64,000 nucleotides of DNA from Kwoniella botswanensis. Its lineage: Eukaryota > Basidiomycota > Tremellomycetes > Tremellales > Cryptococcaceae. Under the pieces are notes generated by a model. That model searched no databases. It was given only the letters and a program-made list of their open reading frames with translations, and was not told where the DNA came from. Both the position numbers and the translations under genes were made by a program. Position 1 is the stretch's first letter; each line of letters begins with the position of its first letter. This document shows positions 1 to 12,586 of the stretch, piece by piece. The stretch covers positions 9,570,001 through 9,634,000 of the forward strand of contig NC_088599.1 of NCBI RefSeq assembly GCF_036426115.1. Reading direction: 5' to 3'.

Positions 1-221
1 ACCTATCAAACATAATCGGGCCGTCTCGTTCCGTCTGACCAGGGAGTGGATGTCATCATGGCCAAGATTGTTTTCGAAATATGAAATGATATATAGATGT
101 CCTCCATCGAATTTGAAGTGCCCGCGGCCGTCCTGACTATTCAACACTGACACACAGAAAGGATCAATCAACGTCTTGACTGTTAAACCTGAATTTCTCT
201 TTGTATAATACTTGTATAGAA

Positions 222-2578
222 ATGAAGCGATCGATAGTATTCTGTGTTTTCGCTGCGTGTGAGTCAGGCCCGGCTTTCAGTATAATTGGTGAATGGATTC
301 AAGCTGATGTTCGGATTGCAGTTGGTGGCTGGCTATTCGGATACGATGTAAGCTTCTTTCTGAGATGTATCCCTCAAAAGATCGGCAATGAGACTTTGTT
401 GATCGTGGACGATATTGTAGATCGGTTATATTTCAGGATGTCTGATCATGCCAGACTTCATCCACCAAATTCAAGGAGTCGATGCTACAGCCATAACATC
501 GCAGAATCAATCGATTATCACATCATTGCTCTCGGCAGGTACTTTCTTCGGTGCGATCTTACAGGCTTTCACAAGTGATAGATTAGGTAGAAAAGGTTCC
601 ATCTTATTTTGGTCTGCCATTGTAGGTTCATCTCTCGATTCACTCGTAACCCTCAAGAAGAAGCTGAAGGGTGGTGGCTCGCTTGTGTAGTTCTTCGTTG
701 GGGTCATAGTCCAGGTTACTACGTTCTCGCTTGGTCAGCTTACTGCCGGGTAAGTCAAATTCTACCCCTCTAGAAGAAAGGAGCTTCGTGGCTAATTGAT
801 GGTCCGGTAGTCGATTTGTTGCCGGTCTAGGTGTCGGTGCTCTATCAGCAATCGTACCGCTCTATATCGGCGAAGCTGCACCTAAGAAATTGAGAGGATC
901 GTTGTTAGTCTTGTACCAAGTACAAATTATCTCGTATGTCCTCCTTTACAAAGTCCAGTAGTCATCCCAGCTGACGCTTATAATTGTCTTCCTTAGTGGT
1001 TTGTTCTTGGCATACATAATAAACCTTGGAACTCATCATATCAATAATTCAGCTTCATGGCGAATACCCATAGGTTTACAGCTAGTATGGGGAATAATGT
1101 TAATGGGCGGCTCTCTCTTGTTACCGGAATCGCCTAGATTATTGCTCGGTAAAGGAAAAGTAGACCAGGCGATAAAAGCCATAGCAGCTTTGAATGATTG
1201 TGGCGTCGACGATAAGTTGACGCGAGACCTTATGCGAGAACTTCAAGTTGCAATTGAAGCTGAGAATGAAGGTGGTAAAGCTGGATGGTTGGAATGTTTC
1301 TCTACAAGAAGTCGAAGTGAGTTCAGTCATATGTCAGACCCAAGCCGACGCTGATACACTATCGAATAGTGTGGAAAAGAACTCTCAATGGATGTATGGT
1401 ACAGATGCTGCAACAACTAAATGGACAGTGAGTCTGTTACAGCATGGAACTACTACAAGCATTTGAAGCAAGCTGATGGATTGTGAACTGCGTTATAGGA
1501 ACTTCTACTACTACTATGGTCCAGTGTTCTTCGAAGCTGCAGGTACAGGTCTCGATTCGTATTGTTAGTCATTCATTCCTCTTGTTTCACTGAGAGAGCC
1601 TCTTTTGACGCTTGTATATTCCCACAGCCATCCAAGCGATCTTGGGAGGAATCTCATTATTCATGGTGTTCCCAGCAATGTGGACGATCGAACACGTAGG
1701 AAGGAGGAAATCACTCTTGATTGGATCATTGGGTCAAGCAGTCTGTGCAATCATTGCTGGTTTAGTAGGACACTTCTATACGGATACCGAAGGAGTTTCA
1801 GATAGTACCCGACAAGTCGGTGGCAATGTGATGATCGCCTTTGCTGTCTTCCATTTGGCTTTCTACTCCATGTTCTGGGGTCCTACACCTTGTGAGTCAC
1901 CCCGTCAAAATACGTCCAGACCAACAGCTAATACGTGATTTTGTAGGGGTATTGATGGGAGAAACTTTCCCATTGAGAGTAAGGTCAAAATGTATTGCTT
2001 TAGCTGCCGCTACCAACTGGTTATGGAATTTCCTATTATCGTACTTCTCACCCCTCATCGCTGATGATATTGGACCTTTGTGAGTGCCTCAAGATGCATG
2101 ACGATCAAGATTGCTGACAAGCATTACCAGGATCCTGTTGGTCTTCTGCGGTTGTTTGATATTCGCTTTTGTTTACGTGTACTTTATGATTCCCGAAACC
2201 CGAGGTGTGAGTATAAGATCCAATGATACTCATCTACGTGATCGCAGTTGATTGACTGACATCCTGTCATTCCAATTACAGATCTCCCTGGAAGAAGTGG
2301 ACGAGCTATATAGAACAAAAGTACCAGCCTGGCGATCCAACTCATGGGTACCTTCCAGTCACCACGCAAATATCGATGAAGAAGGAGTCAGAAGACATAG
2401 CGAGTCCACTTTCGTGGCTAATGGTCTTGGTTCCGAGCAAGAAAAGAAAATCACTCAGCAGCATGTTGAGAATGCCAAACCGAATGAGAAAGCAAATAGT
2501 AAGTTGCTCACCACAATGTATCGATAAGTTTCATGCTTTGCTGATCTCCTTCGCATAGCTACCCAGACTTCAAATTAG
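222..2578 (+). CDS. MFS sugar (hexose-type) transporter
   Basis: Plasma-membrane sugar uptake protein of the major facilitator superfamily. About ten short introns split it; I followed the frame through all of them. The first intron (259-321) joins the start to a GGWLFGYD segment, and the next junction gives FGYDIGYISG, the classic TM1 signature of fungal sugar porters. Later hallmarks are the loop SDRLGRKGS (near 575), VGALSAIVPLYIGEAAPKKLRGS (near 840), PESPRLLLGKGK, QMLQQLNGQNFYYYYG in TM7 (1400-1530), EHVGRRKS, MGETFPLRVRSK and a PETRG box followed by ISLEEVDELY. The product should be roughly 530 aa, normal for the family. The cytoplasmic tail is short and hydrophilic, ending TTQTSN. Whether it carries hexose, pentose or polyol cannot be told. 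The start is the ATG that begins the first exon before FGGWLFGYD. Confidence 0.9.
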
Positions 2579-3349
2579 GATGGGACTGTTTGTTGAACAA
2601 CACTCCAACGATACTGAGAAGCGAAGTCAGTATGAACAGAAGAGGCTGAAATTAGAAGATAAGAATAATACAAGAACAATAAGGAATAGGCCCTAATGTT
2701 TTCATGCCTTGTGGAGCGAGATCGAAATCAGTACTGTATCCATTTCCCCAATATATGACATGTATCGATAGTACCTCCCTTCCACCATCTCGCTTTGAGC
2801 TTGTAGCACTTCCACAAGAGGGTACACTTCACTCTCATATAATTGTGTTTCTGCGAATGTGCCACTCTCCGATCAAAATCTGAGACGAACCATCCTTCCT
2901 TTCAGGTGGATTTGCTGTTCCCTAGTCGCTGCTCGTATTTGAGAGACGTACGAGACTGATTCGGATAAGTTGACTATACGAGATCTGGATGAAGATACGA
3001 AGATGATGTTAGATCATTTGTTATAAGGGGCTAGAGCTTTGTTGAAGGAGACTTCCAAGGATGGTAGGTGGTTGATCGCCAAGGTCGACAATGTGAGGAT
3101 TCGCCAGTGGAACGTTGAGAGCTCCAAATCTAAGGGAGGGAATAGTTCGATACGGGCAGAAGTAGGTAAAGGAAAACAAGTGAGGCCTAGTATTGAAACG
3201 TGATATATACATGCACTATGTACAACAAAATCGCTCAAGATCACACTTTCCAGAATACTACCAAGGTGTGGTCGACTAACGTACAATACAAGTGACTTCG
3301 AAATCCTTCTCCATTTAGGAGACGGGCGATGTTTTCATTCTTCACCAAC
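2579..3349. other. Convergent intergenic stretch
   Basis: Holds the 3' ends of the sugar transporter (plus) and the Myb-domain gene (minus). The short open frames on the minus strand near 3014-3286 have no protein-like composition. I see nothing else here. Confidence 0.5.
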
Positions 3350-5463
3350 CTACTCATCTTCCTGCTCTTTCTGCGATTGACTTGCTTCTTCATCTTCTTT
3401 CTCATCAGCGTGCTCATCCTCAGCTGGGCCTTCTTGCTCTTCTAATTCGTCTTCCTCGTCGGAAGTATCAATCTCAGGTTTACTAGGCTTCTTCTTATGA
3501 CTGAGCCGTCCGAGGTTCTCGCAAATCCTTTTCAATCGATCAACCAATTCTGATGAATGAGCCAAAAAAATACCGTTAGTATCCAGCAACAAGGTTAGTT
3601 CGATGGAAACCAGACTTACCTGGATATGTGAGTTTTTCAGCGTCTTCGATCTTATTCTTCATTCGATAATACATCTGCCTAACTTGATGATTGGTCATAT
3701 GCTTCAATGTATCATCCTGTACTTCTTTCCAATTGATATGCTTCTCCGAGGGGTAATTGAGGGTCTCGAGTCTATCAATGGTATCAGCATTCCTCGCTTC
3801 CGACAGGTCTGGGAAACTTGACAAGGACTCACCTTCGAACCAACTTGAAATCGTTGTCTCTTTCATGTCCACTCTCCCAGCCCCATTTTTTCTTAGGGTA
3901 AATCTCATCCGTCCATTTCTTCCTACATTGCACAACCGTCCTGATCCCTCCCATCTCCTTCACCACCAAGACCCAAGGTATGTTCTCATTGTCCATCTCG
4001 TCTCTATTCGTTTGTCTGTTCATCTTCTTCACAGCTTCCAAAAGCTTTTGTTCTTCCTCTTCGGTCCATTCCCCGTGATGACGCGTATGTCGATGTTGTA
4101 ATTCTTTCATATATCGATCTCTACAATCGTGATACGTCCTTTCAACTATCTCGGCTATCTTACCCCATTGGTTAGGATGTAGTTCGTATGCCCTATCAAC
4201 ACAAGTATGTATCAGCCTAAAGCACACATGACCGTTCAAGTACATCGCGCAGTCACCTACGAGATCAACATTGAATCCTCTTCAGGGGTGAAATGACCTT
4301 TATGCCCTCTTGGATCATACATCCTCTGTACCATTTTCATGACGTATCTTACTGGCCTACCTGGACAAGCACCAGCTAAATGACGTGAATATCAGCTTTA
4401 TACGAGTTCCGAAATATACTGCACTTGAATCAGCTTACCCAACTCAAGCCAAAATGCTTGCCATCCATCTCTGCCTGTTGGGAAAGTAGTCGTATTCGCC
4501 ATGATAGTATCAATTAATTTCTCATCATTCAATCGGTTGACCTGATTTTTCCATTCATCAGCTTTCTTTGTCCGTTGTGCTTTGGAACTGATGACAGAAG
4601 GTAGCGGACCTTTTTATACGTATCGAGTACTTTCCTAATTACTATTTTTTCATCTTCCGTGAGTTTGCCTTTTTTATACTTCAAGACTAAACCAATGACC
4701 AGCGGAATTTAGCACATCCCAACATCCTATTGTGATCTTGTGAATGTCATTCGAACTCACTGTCCAATCTTTCCAATCTCCTCAGTTCAACATCCGATAC
4801 CCAATTATTCGATAACCACTCTTCAACCGCTTTCTGATCTTTCAATCGAGCTTTCAACGTCGCGTCATCAGGCTTCTCGTCAGATTTACCTCTCGGTGTG
4901 TTCGATCTGGATCGCTGCTGCGATGATTTGGCTGGGGTAGACGGTTGTCTGACGGGTTTGGCGGTTAAGATAGGTCGTTTGGAAGGAGATTGTGATGAAG
5001 TGGAAGGGCCAGCTTGCGAGAGTGTTCTCAGAGGAGTCGTCTGAGATCTATCCATTTTCTTCACTTTAGTCTGAGTAGATGGTTCGATGGGAGGTACAGC
5101 CATCTTTGATAATACTTGCGATTTTGCCTTGATAACCTCACCGTCATTTTCAGATTGCATCGTAGTGCCATTAGACTTCCTAGCTTTCCGCTCAGCCTTT
5201 TCAGCCTTTCTTCCAGCTTTCTCTTCCTTGATTTCTTTTATCTTCTCCTTCGCCGACCTGTCTGTCTTTTCGGGATCGTTGAAAACACCATCATCCGCTT
5301 GTACGGGTTCTACAGGGTGGGCCACAGCTTGCTTCTCCTTCTTCAACCTTTTAGCTTCTCTCCTGGCCTCTTTCTCCTCCCTTGTACGTTTTTTCCTGGA
5401 AGCGGAACCGACATCCAGGATTACAGCAGGCGAAGCGGTGAGACCGAGGGATATCGCTTCCAT
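3350..5463 (-). CDS. Reb1/TTF1-like Myb-domain DNA-binding protein
   Basis: Nuclear protein of the Reb1/TTF1 class, which bind rDNA terminators and promoters. The first exon (5463 to about 4770) encodes a basic, lysine/glutamate-rich N-terminus with nuclear-localisation-like KKRTREEK and a low-complexity Ser/Pro stretch. Following exons give a helical TEDEKIVIRKVLDTYKK segment, then Myb/SANT repeats: GHFTPEEDSMLISAYELHP with W-x-K-IAEIVERTYHDCRDRY (about 4290-4100), and GEWTEEEEQKLLEAVKKM with an inserted loop before IPWVLVVKEMGGIRTVVQC (about 4080-3900). The last exon ends in an acidic tail of Glu/Asp. An intron with an atcag acceptor near 3550 joins KLTYP to ELVDRLKRIC. Repeat order and the insert in the second repeat match the Reb1 fold. 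The target site cannot be inferred. Confidence 0.82.
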
Positions 5464-5734
5464 GGCGTTGATATTGCGTCTACGAGGGTGAGTAGATAGT
5501 TCTTAGATGACCATAAGAGACTGATTTTGAATTTTACTTGTATGATTGTTGTCGCATCTCATGATGTCACGTGACCTTCACCCCATCCCTCGCTCGAGAG
5601 GTACATGGTCCATTTTTTCCGTATCTTTTCTCTATTTCTCCTTGCCATCCGCTCTACATGTCAATAGTCAGCGAGTGATCAGAACTTAGACAAGGCCTCA
5701 GAGGGTAGCGAACTGGAGAGGCGAGGTCTACAAG

Positions 5735-7651
5735 ATGCGGGTCCGACTACCACCCTCGGTCATATCCCAGATCGAATCTCATTTACGACCAGAATACCAA
5801 CCTGTCTTCAATCTCTCGACCATCCTTCAGTATCAGCAGGACCTACAAAGATCTCTTCGACCACATTCAAGTGCTCATGAAATGAAAAGTCCATCTCGCT
5901 CCTTCACTAGTCCCTATGGTCTTCGACCCTGCTCCGAAAATCAACCAACTTCGCTCTCCCCGTCTTACCTTTTCCGAACCTCGCCTACTGCGCATCTCAG
6001 TACAGCACATCAATACCTTTCATCCCAGCCATTTGACCCAACATCATCCACATCCCTTCTAAGTCGCCAAATGACATACTCAAAATTGATTTCTGCATTT
6101 GTAGATCATCCAAAAGGTTTGGAAGCGATAATATCTCTGGTTGATCGATCATTATCCGAAACAGTCCCTTTATCAATACCTACCTTAACATCAATATTAA
6201 AGTGTAGTTTATCAACCGAAGATGTGGCATCGAGAATATCAGTCATCAACAAGGTCCTACCGATATTACCTGAACGATTGGATATACCACTGTTGGATGT
6301 ATTATTGAGAGCTGTTATAAAGGATATTAACCCTGAAATTGGTGTGATTGGAAAGATGATCAACGACTGTTTATCCTTAGAATTTAGCCAAGGTACTGAT
6401 ACTGGTATTGGTAAATTGGAAAAGGAAAGATGGCCATTGGAAATTTGGGATCTACTATTCACATCCCACTTCCAACGATCAGATATAAAGCAATCTTTAG
6501 AACTTTTAACAGAGTTTAGACAAATCGTACTTCAAAAACTATCATCAACACCTTCCTCTTCCTCATCCACAATAACTGCTGCAGAGATGTTAGATGAGAA
6601 GGATCGAATGGCGATCTGTAAAGTATACACTACAGTTCTCAACACTTGGAGAAGATCGATCGAAATATACAAGATCCAATCGACATTTCCTAAAAACTTA
6701 GCTATGGATCTCACAAATCTGATGGGGGAAGGATTTAAACCCAGTATGGGATTTTTGAACAGCTGGATGAAAGCTGAACGTCAAACTGGGGATATAAATG
6801 CTTCAAGAAGAGTATGGGACTTGATCGAATCCAAGGTGCTAGAAGATGAATTACCAAATAACGATTCTTGGATTGCCCTCTTTCAACTTTATTCCACTCC
6901 GGATAAATCCTCCTCTGTAAAAACCTTACCGCCAATGAGAACTTCCATTAAGAGGTTATTCAACCAAGTCAAACAATATCCAAAATTAACTTTGATCAAT
7001 GCTCTCACAATCAACACGATCTTAAAATCAACATTATCTTCCGACCTGCCATTAAGTTTATACGTGTTGCGACAGATGAGGAAATGGGGTATATTACCTG
7101 ATAGGAGGACGGTCGATCTGGTATCATCTGAAATGATGAAAATGATTTTGCGATTACCTCTATCTGATCAAGTTAAATTAGGTGTAGATCATTCGATGCT
7201 TCGAAACGACTTATCGTCGATGAGAAGTAAAAGAACGAGAATGGGATTGAAATTATTCGAATGGGATGTGATCACCGAGGCGATCCATAATATACGTCGT
7301 GGAGCAAAATCACAAAATCCAAAGGGGAAGGAAATGGAAGTGATTTGGCTACCGCTATCAATGCCTATTGGCAGGATACGTCAAGATTCCACTTCCAATT
7401 TTAACGACAATGATCAGGTGGTGATTACTTCTATTAGTACGAGTGAGGAAAATCTAGAAAAGCGGAGTTTACCTGAGATGGTCTTAGATCCTTTGATGAT
7501 CCTATTGGAAAGGTTGATTATCCTACTTAACGGTAAATCATCGTTCATAGCTGGTGATACGGATAACAATGGAAAGATGGAGGTGGATGACGAAGAGATA
7601 TTGAAGGAGCCGATGGCTAAAATACATGCCGAAATGAGCTTGAAAAGGTAA
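5735..7651 (+). CDS. Intronless PPR-like protein, function unknown
   Basis: A single 638-codon exon, unusual among intron-rich neighbours. The N-terminus is basic and Ser-rich (MRVRLPPSVISQIESHLRP), compatible with mitochondrial import. The body is alpha-helical. Segments such as LPLSLYVLRQMRKWGILPD (about residue 435) and WDLLFTSHFQRSDIKQSLEL (about 235) look like degenerate pentatricopeptide repeats, which bind organellar RNA. Other parts do not show repeats by eye. The divergent promoter with the Myb gene is about 270 nt (5464-5734). A role in mitochondrial RNA metabolism is inference; a repeat-detection program would decide it. Confidence 0.7.
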   Translation: MRVRLPPSVISQIESHLRPEYQPVFNLSTILQYQQDLQRSLRPHSSAHEMKSPSRSFTSPYGLRPCSENQPTSLSPSYLFRTSPTAHLSTAHQYLSSQPFDPTSSTSLLSRQMTYSKLISAFVDHPKGLEAIISLVDRSLSETVPLSIPTLTSILKCSLSTEDVASRISVINKVLPILPERLDIPLLDVLLRAVIKDINPEIGVIGKMINDCLSLEFSQGTDTGIGKLEKERWPLEIWDLLFTSHFQRSDIKQSLELLTEFRQIVLQKLSSTPSSSSSTITAAEMLDEKDRMAICKVYTTVLNTWRRSIEIYKIQSTFPKNLAMDLTNLMGEGFKPSMGFLNSWMKAERQTGDINASRRVWDLIESKVLEDELPNNDSWIALFQLYSTPDKSSSVKTLPPMRTSIKRLFNQVKQYPKLTLINALTINTILKSTLSSDLPLSLYVLRQMRKWGILPDRRTVDLVSSEMMKMILRLPLSDQVKLGVDHSMLRNDLSSMRSKRTRMGLKLFEWDVITEAIHNIRRGAKSQNPKGKEMEVIWLPLSMPIGRIRQDSTSNFNDNDQVVITSISTSEENLEKRSLPEMVLDPLMILLERLIILLNGKSSFIAGDTDNNGKMEVDDEEILKEPMAKIHAEMSLKR

Positions 7652-7939
7652 AACAGGGAACATAACCTTGCTTGGATACTGTATATATGACCGAACGCCA
7701 CCTCATTTGTACCCTTTATAGAAATATGTTGTACCATCATCTCATACCTTATGCTTTTATAGCTCATCAGCACATATCTTGCTCAGGAGATGCACCTTGT
7801 ACTATCAAACGATATACGATATGAGCCATACGATACATCCTTGCACAGATCTTACAGATACATCAAGAAACAGATCAATAAATAAAGATACAAAACAAAT
7901 TTCCTGTTTCTGAGCACTGACAAGCTCAAATCCATCTTA

Positions 7940-10900
7940 TCAGTACATTGGTCCAGAATAATCGACAAAACCAACCCCTCCAGCAGCCACAGCATTCGCA
8001 CCCCCCGTATTATTCTGCATATTCCCAACGGTCAAACCGTCCACAGGCATCCCACCAAAGGCCATACCATTCCAGAAGATTGGCGTAGGTTCATAGAAAG
8101 TCTGTAACCTCGCCCAAAGTTCAGTGGGGTTCTCTATATTCCCGTTCGCGTCATTGTTACTGTTGCTGTTATTGTTGTTGTTGTTGTTATTGAGAGGTAA
8201 AGCGGAGGGCGCAGATTGGGCAAGGGATAAGACCATATCCCCATTGGTAGCTGGAGGAGGGAGGAACCATCCCGTCGAATTCGGTTGAGAGTAAGGTCCT
8301 ATGGCATACGCCTCAGCAGCGGCATTGGGATTCATCATAGGTGCTTGGAAGGGTATATTCATATCGCCCGAATCTTGTCCTAGGTGAGTATTCGATTGCG
8401 TCTTCGTCGCTGCAGACGGGACAGATGGTACGGAGACTTGGGGAGGATTCGGATTTACTTGAAGGGCGTTTGAAGGTGTATTATTCTGAGACGCGGAAGA
8501 GGTATCTCGACCATCAACTTGTCCGCCCAATAAGGCAAATAACATATCTTCTCCTTCTTGCGAGATTGAAGTCTCGTTGACTTGCTTGCCGACGACTTGC
8601 GGATAGCGGTTGGCTACCAATGCTTTGAGTATAGGTAACAAGGACTTAAATATACACCATATCAGCATGGATATTCGCATGAACTTTGATATACCACTAT
8701 AGTCAACTCACAAGAACACCTAGACTCCTCTTACTTCCATTCTCGCCAATCATATCACAAGCCTCGCTCAACTCTTGATAGGCAGAACCCACAAAGGTAC
8801 TCTCGAGGTGGGGTCCGCACCAAATAGCTAGAGCTGCCATTGACACAGCAGCGGAGAAAGTCTGAACCCAGACCATCCAGCACCTAGCCATCAGTCTGGG
8901 GTGTTTACGAGCCATGTAATAAGATGTGAGAGTGATGGCATGACATGCTCGGTAGGTCATCGAGACCGTCTCTCGATCAGCATCACTGAATACGATCGAT
9001 TCGCGAGGTTGTGACCGAAGTCGGGCAACAAGACGTCTTAGGGAAGGTCGAAACAGGTAAACTACAGCTGATCGTCAGCAAGTGCAAGGTCATATTGATG
9101 ATCATTGGACTCACGCATGGCCTTGTAATGACACACTGTAATGGGTACAGGTGATTAGCTTCTTGGATCTTCAGAGACTCCAGTCTCGACTCACTGGAAG
9201 TAGTGGTAGATTGGAGCGCCAGGGCGTCCTCTCCTGTAAAGCCTTCAACAGATGGGGGCAGAGGCTCTCCTCTCAATAGTGGACAATGTAGCCAGGGAAT
9301 AGCAGTAACACTAAATATACGAGGTGAAGTTAGGACAAAGTATCATTCATCTGATTGGCAAACTCACTCAAACTTCATCAATTTGTTCTTGACATCTTCA
9401 ACCGTGTCCCAATTGGCAGGAGCAGAATCAGGTAGACAGCCAATATCGATCACCTGAGTTTTCACCAGTTTCATGAAATCGTATTTCTTCAATGACAATG
9501 TTGTAGCACTCTTGGGGTACGCAGCCTCGACATATTCTATCGGGATGGCTGTCCTTTGACCATGGTTGAGGGAGATCAAGCAATCAAGCACAAATATCTA
9601 GAGATTTCGATTATTTAGCCATAGCACCTAGCAAACATTTTATCGAGAATAAGCTTACCTCGTGGAAAAGTCGACGACGGAATTCCCTTTCTTCTTCAGG
9701 TAAAGATGGATGAGGATCTTTATGAAGCCCAAGCTAGAATAAAGTGTCTGTAAGCTAGGTCCAAGATGTACAAAAGCCATTCGTTGTGACTTACCTGCAT
9801 TGAGGCGGAGGTCATCTGTCTTAACCAGTAGAAATTGGACGCTCTTGCTCCCCGCCATCCAAACCCAACAAACAAAGTAGCTAAAGCCTGCAAACATTGA
9901 TGTTGACTATCAGCTCCAGGTTGGAGGATACAAACAGGGAGAGAAATACTTACCAGAGCTTGAACTCCAGCTACACTCGCAGCCCATCCGAACCGCGTGT
10001 CAAAACATCGTTGGAAAGCGTCCCAATATTCGGCAACCACCAGATTTTCCCTGAAATGAACAGATCGATAGTATCAGTATATGACACGTCAACGTTGCAT
10101 CGTGTCTTTAGCTACTCACTCATCGGAAGAAATGTCAAGATATGTGTCCAATGTCAGTACGATCAAGACTACAGCCAATTTATGCGGCGACAGTGGATTT
10201 GCGGGTGTTGGAGCTGTACATTTCCATAAGCTCGGATATATGCAGTGAGACATGCGTGCAGATGAACATACCAAATACAGCCGGTTCGTAAATCGCATCG
10301 AATTCCTCTTTGTGCAACACCGTTTGACTGATGAACTTCGTCAGCGGCGAACGCAGGTCGGCGGGAGACGGAGAGATCAGTGAAACTTACTACCAGACGG
10401 AGGTCTTCCAGAAAGCTTCCGCTTTTCTCTGCACTTCCTCTCTGGAAGGAGCTTTTTGAGCCTTTCGAACACTTGATGTCGTTCATCAAGATCATCATTC
10501 GCCTGATTACCCACAGTGCCGATCTAGATAGATACAACTGCATTAGCGAGAGAGTGATACTACATCAAGATCAGAAAGCGCGACTCACGATCATAGCAGG
10601 AGCAGCATTTTCACCTGCCCATTCATCTTCTCTCTTACCTTCCGGAGCAGCTGCATCTTCCGTGAGCAAGCTTTCGACGGCCATACGACCTTGAGAGCTT
10701 GATCTCTCGGCTGATAGTTGAGGTGTGGCAAGGATGAGACTGGAAGCTGACGAAGGTCCTTTAGGTGATTGATTGTGCACATCTCCATTTGAGTGAGAAT
10801 GAGAACCAGATTTGGGCGAATGAGAATTGTCTAGCGAGTCATTTTGAACTAATGGCGGTGGAGGTGGGAGAGAAGCAAATCCGCCATCTAAGTATTCAGG

Positions 10901-12586
10901 GGCGAGTAATGGATGATGACCTGTGGAAGTTCTGCCGTGTGATTGGAATAATGCTGATTCCAGTTGAGCGATCCTTTCATGAAGTTGTTCCGTCGACGCT
11001 AAAACCAATCTTTTGCCTTGCATACAACTAAGATCACCTTCTGGACAAACAAGTGCACATCCTCTTCGTCGACCTTTGTATTTACACAAAGTCAGCTTGA
11101 GCGCATCGCCGTATTCATCTAGCTGACTTACAATTGGAACATGGGAATACTCTATCACATTTCGCTTTCAACCTTCTGCATTCCGCACAACTTTTCTTTC
11201 CATCCTTGTCAGCTTTCTTATTCGACGATTTAGTATCTTCCTTTTCCTTTTTAGGTTTCTTGCCACTTGTCGGAGCGCTATCCCTTCTTTTTAATCCTGC
11301 AAGAGCTAAAGAAGCTTCGACTTCCCCTGGGTCACTCAATGGCCTATTGCTGTTATCCTGATCTGACTCTCTTTCTCTCTTCATTGCGCGAGTCGGGATC
11401 TGAGAATCGGATTGAGATTGATATTGCTGCGACCATTGTTGCTGTTCGGCGTTCATCAGTGGTTTCGGTGGCATAGACGACCATCCATTTCCAGGACTAC
11501 CATAAGGTGGTTGTTGTTGATTTGGAAAGTTTCTTGCATTTGCGGAATTGGGTGAAGAATTGTTGGAAGGGGGTGCCCAAGATCCCATAGGGGGCAATTG
11601 TACACCGTCGCGCATTTTAACATCTCCACCGGCAGATAGGGGTGTTGAATCTCCCGATCTTGCACTGTCGTTGGTGAACAGAGGCGATGGGTTATATCTT
11701 TGTCCGGGGATCGGAGGAGGTGGTGGATAAACCATTATGGATGGTTGTTGTTGTTGCTGCTGCTGCTGCTGTTGATCCTGATTCACTGATTCTGCTACAG
11801 TTATATTATTCGCACTTTTCCTTGGTCTACCTCTCTTAGCTGGGATGACACCGTCTACGGCAACAGGGTTCGCCGCTTCGGTTTTTGGTCCAGTTGAAGC
11901 TTTGGGAGATTTTCGTTTCTTTTCCGCACTTTTACTTGGCTCTGCTGGTTGCTGAGGAGGAGGTTGAGGAGTGTATTGAGGTTGTGGATTATAATGAGAC
12001 TGGGGTTGCTGATACTGAGGGATCACGTATGGAGGTGGGAGGTAAGATTGGCCGTTGATAGCTTGGGCTTGATATTCTCGTGTGTACGATTCTGAAGGTA
12101 TGTTCGGATTGGAAGGATACTGAGAATTCAGTAATGATTTGTCAGCAACAGATCGTCGATGGACATTTGTTTGATATGATGAGATATGAATAGACTTTGA
12201 GGTAACACCAGATAGAAGAAAGATAGGTGGTCCTTGCATGATTATGATTATCTCATCCCCTTTTCACAGAAATGCAACTCCGGATACACCGCATCACCTA
12301 ACGTATCTGTCTGAGAGACCGAGAAGACCGGACAGAGGTTATAAGTTGGAGCGACATTGCGGAATGTCAGACAAGTCAAAGCTAGCTTAACTTTACGTGT
12401 CCGCCTATCCCCTGCAACTCCATCACTTGACTGGGCAAGAGTCAACAAGCAAAGATGGCAATTCCCCGGGATACCTCGAGACCACCAAGCGGAAATAAAA
12501 AGTACAGATAAAGATGAAAGATGACCCACTCCATTGTGCCCAAGCCCACCCATGGGTTGTTGAGGAGGATAATTTGAAGAAGGCAT
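7940..12586 (-). CDS. Zn2Cys6 fungal transcription factor
   Basis: Large nuclear regulator on the minus strand, starting MPSSNYPPQQPMGG (12586). The N-terminus (12120-11240) is low complexity, rich in Gln, Pro and Asn with a polyQ run and an AT-hook-like KRGRPRKS. The zinc cluster is split by an intron: CAECRRLKAKCDRVFPCSNC (about 11190) joins after a tgtaag donor to RRRGCALVCPEGD. This fits C-x2-C-x6-C-x5-C-x2-C-x8-C. A dimerisation-like helix follows (LASTEQLHERIAQLESAL). Downstream exons (10570 to 8700) encode the fungal-specific regulatory (MHR) domain, including DCLISLNHGQRTAIPIEYVE (about 9590). The C-terminal exon (8680-7940) is disordered with a polyAsn run. First-exon donor and several internal junctions are uncertain. 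The regulated pathway cannot be read from the sequence. Confidence 0.85.
11747..11773 (-). repeat. Polyglutamine-coding trinucleotide repeat
   Basis: A gtt/gct run on the plus strand encodes about nine to ten consecutive glutamines on the minus strand, inside the N-terminal low-complexity region of the zinc-cluster factor. Such tracts often vary in length between strains. Confidence 0.8.

Noticed and set aside
5087-5499. Two overlapping plus-strand frames with hydrophobic, transmembrane-like stretches
   Set aside because: Antisense of the Lys/Glu-rich first exon of the Myb-domain gene.
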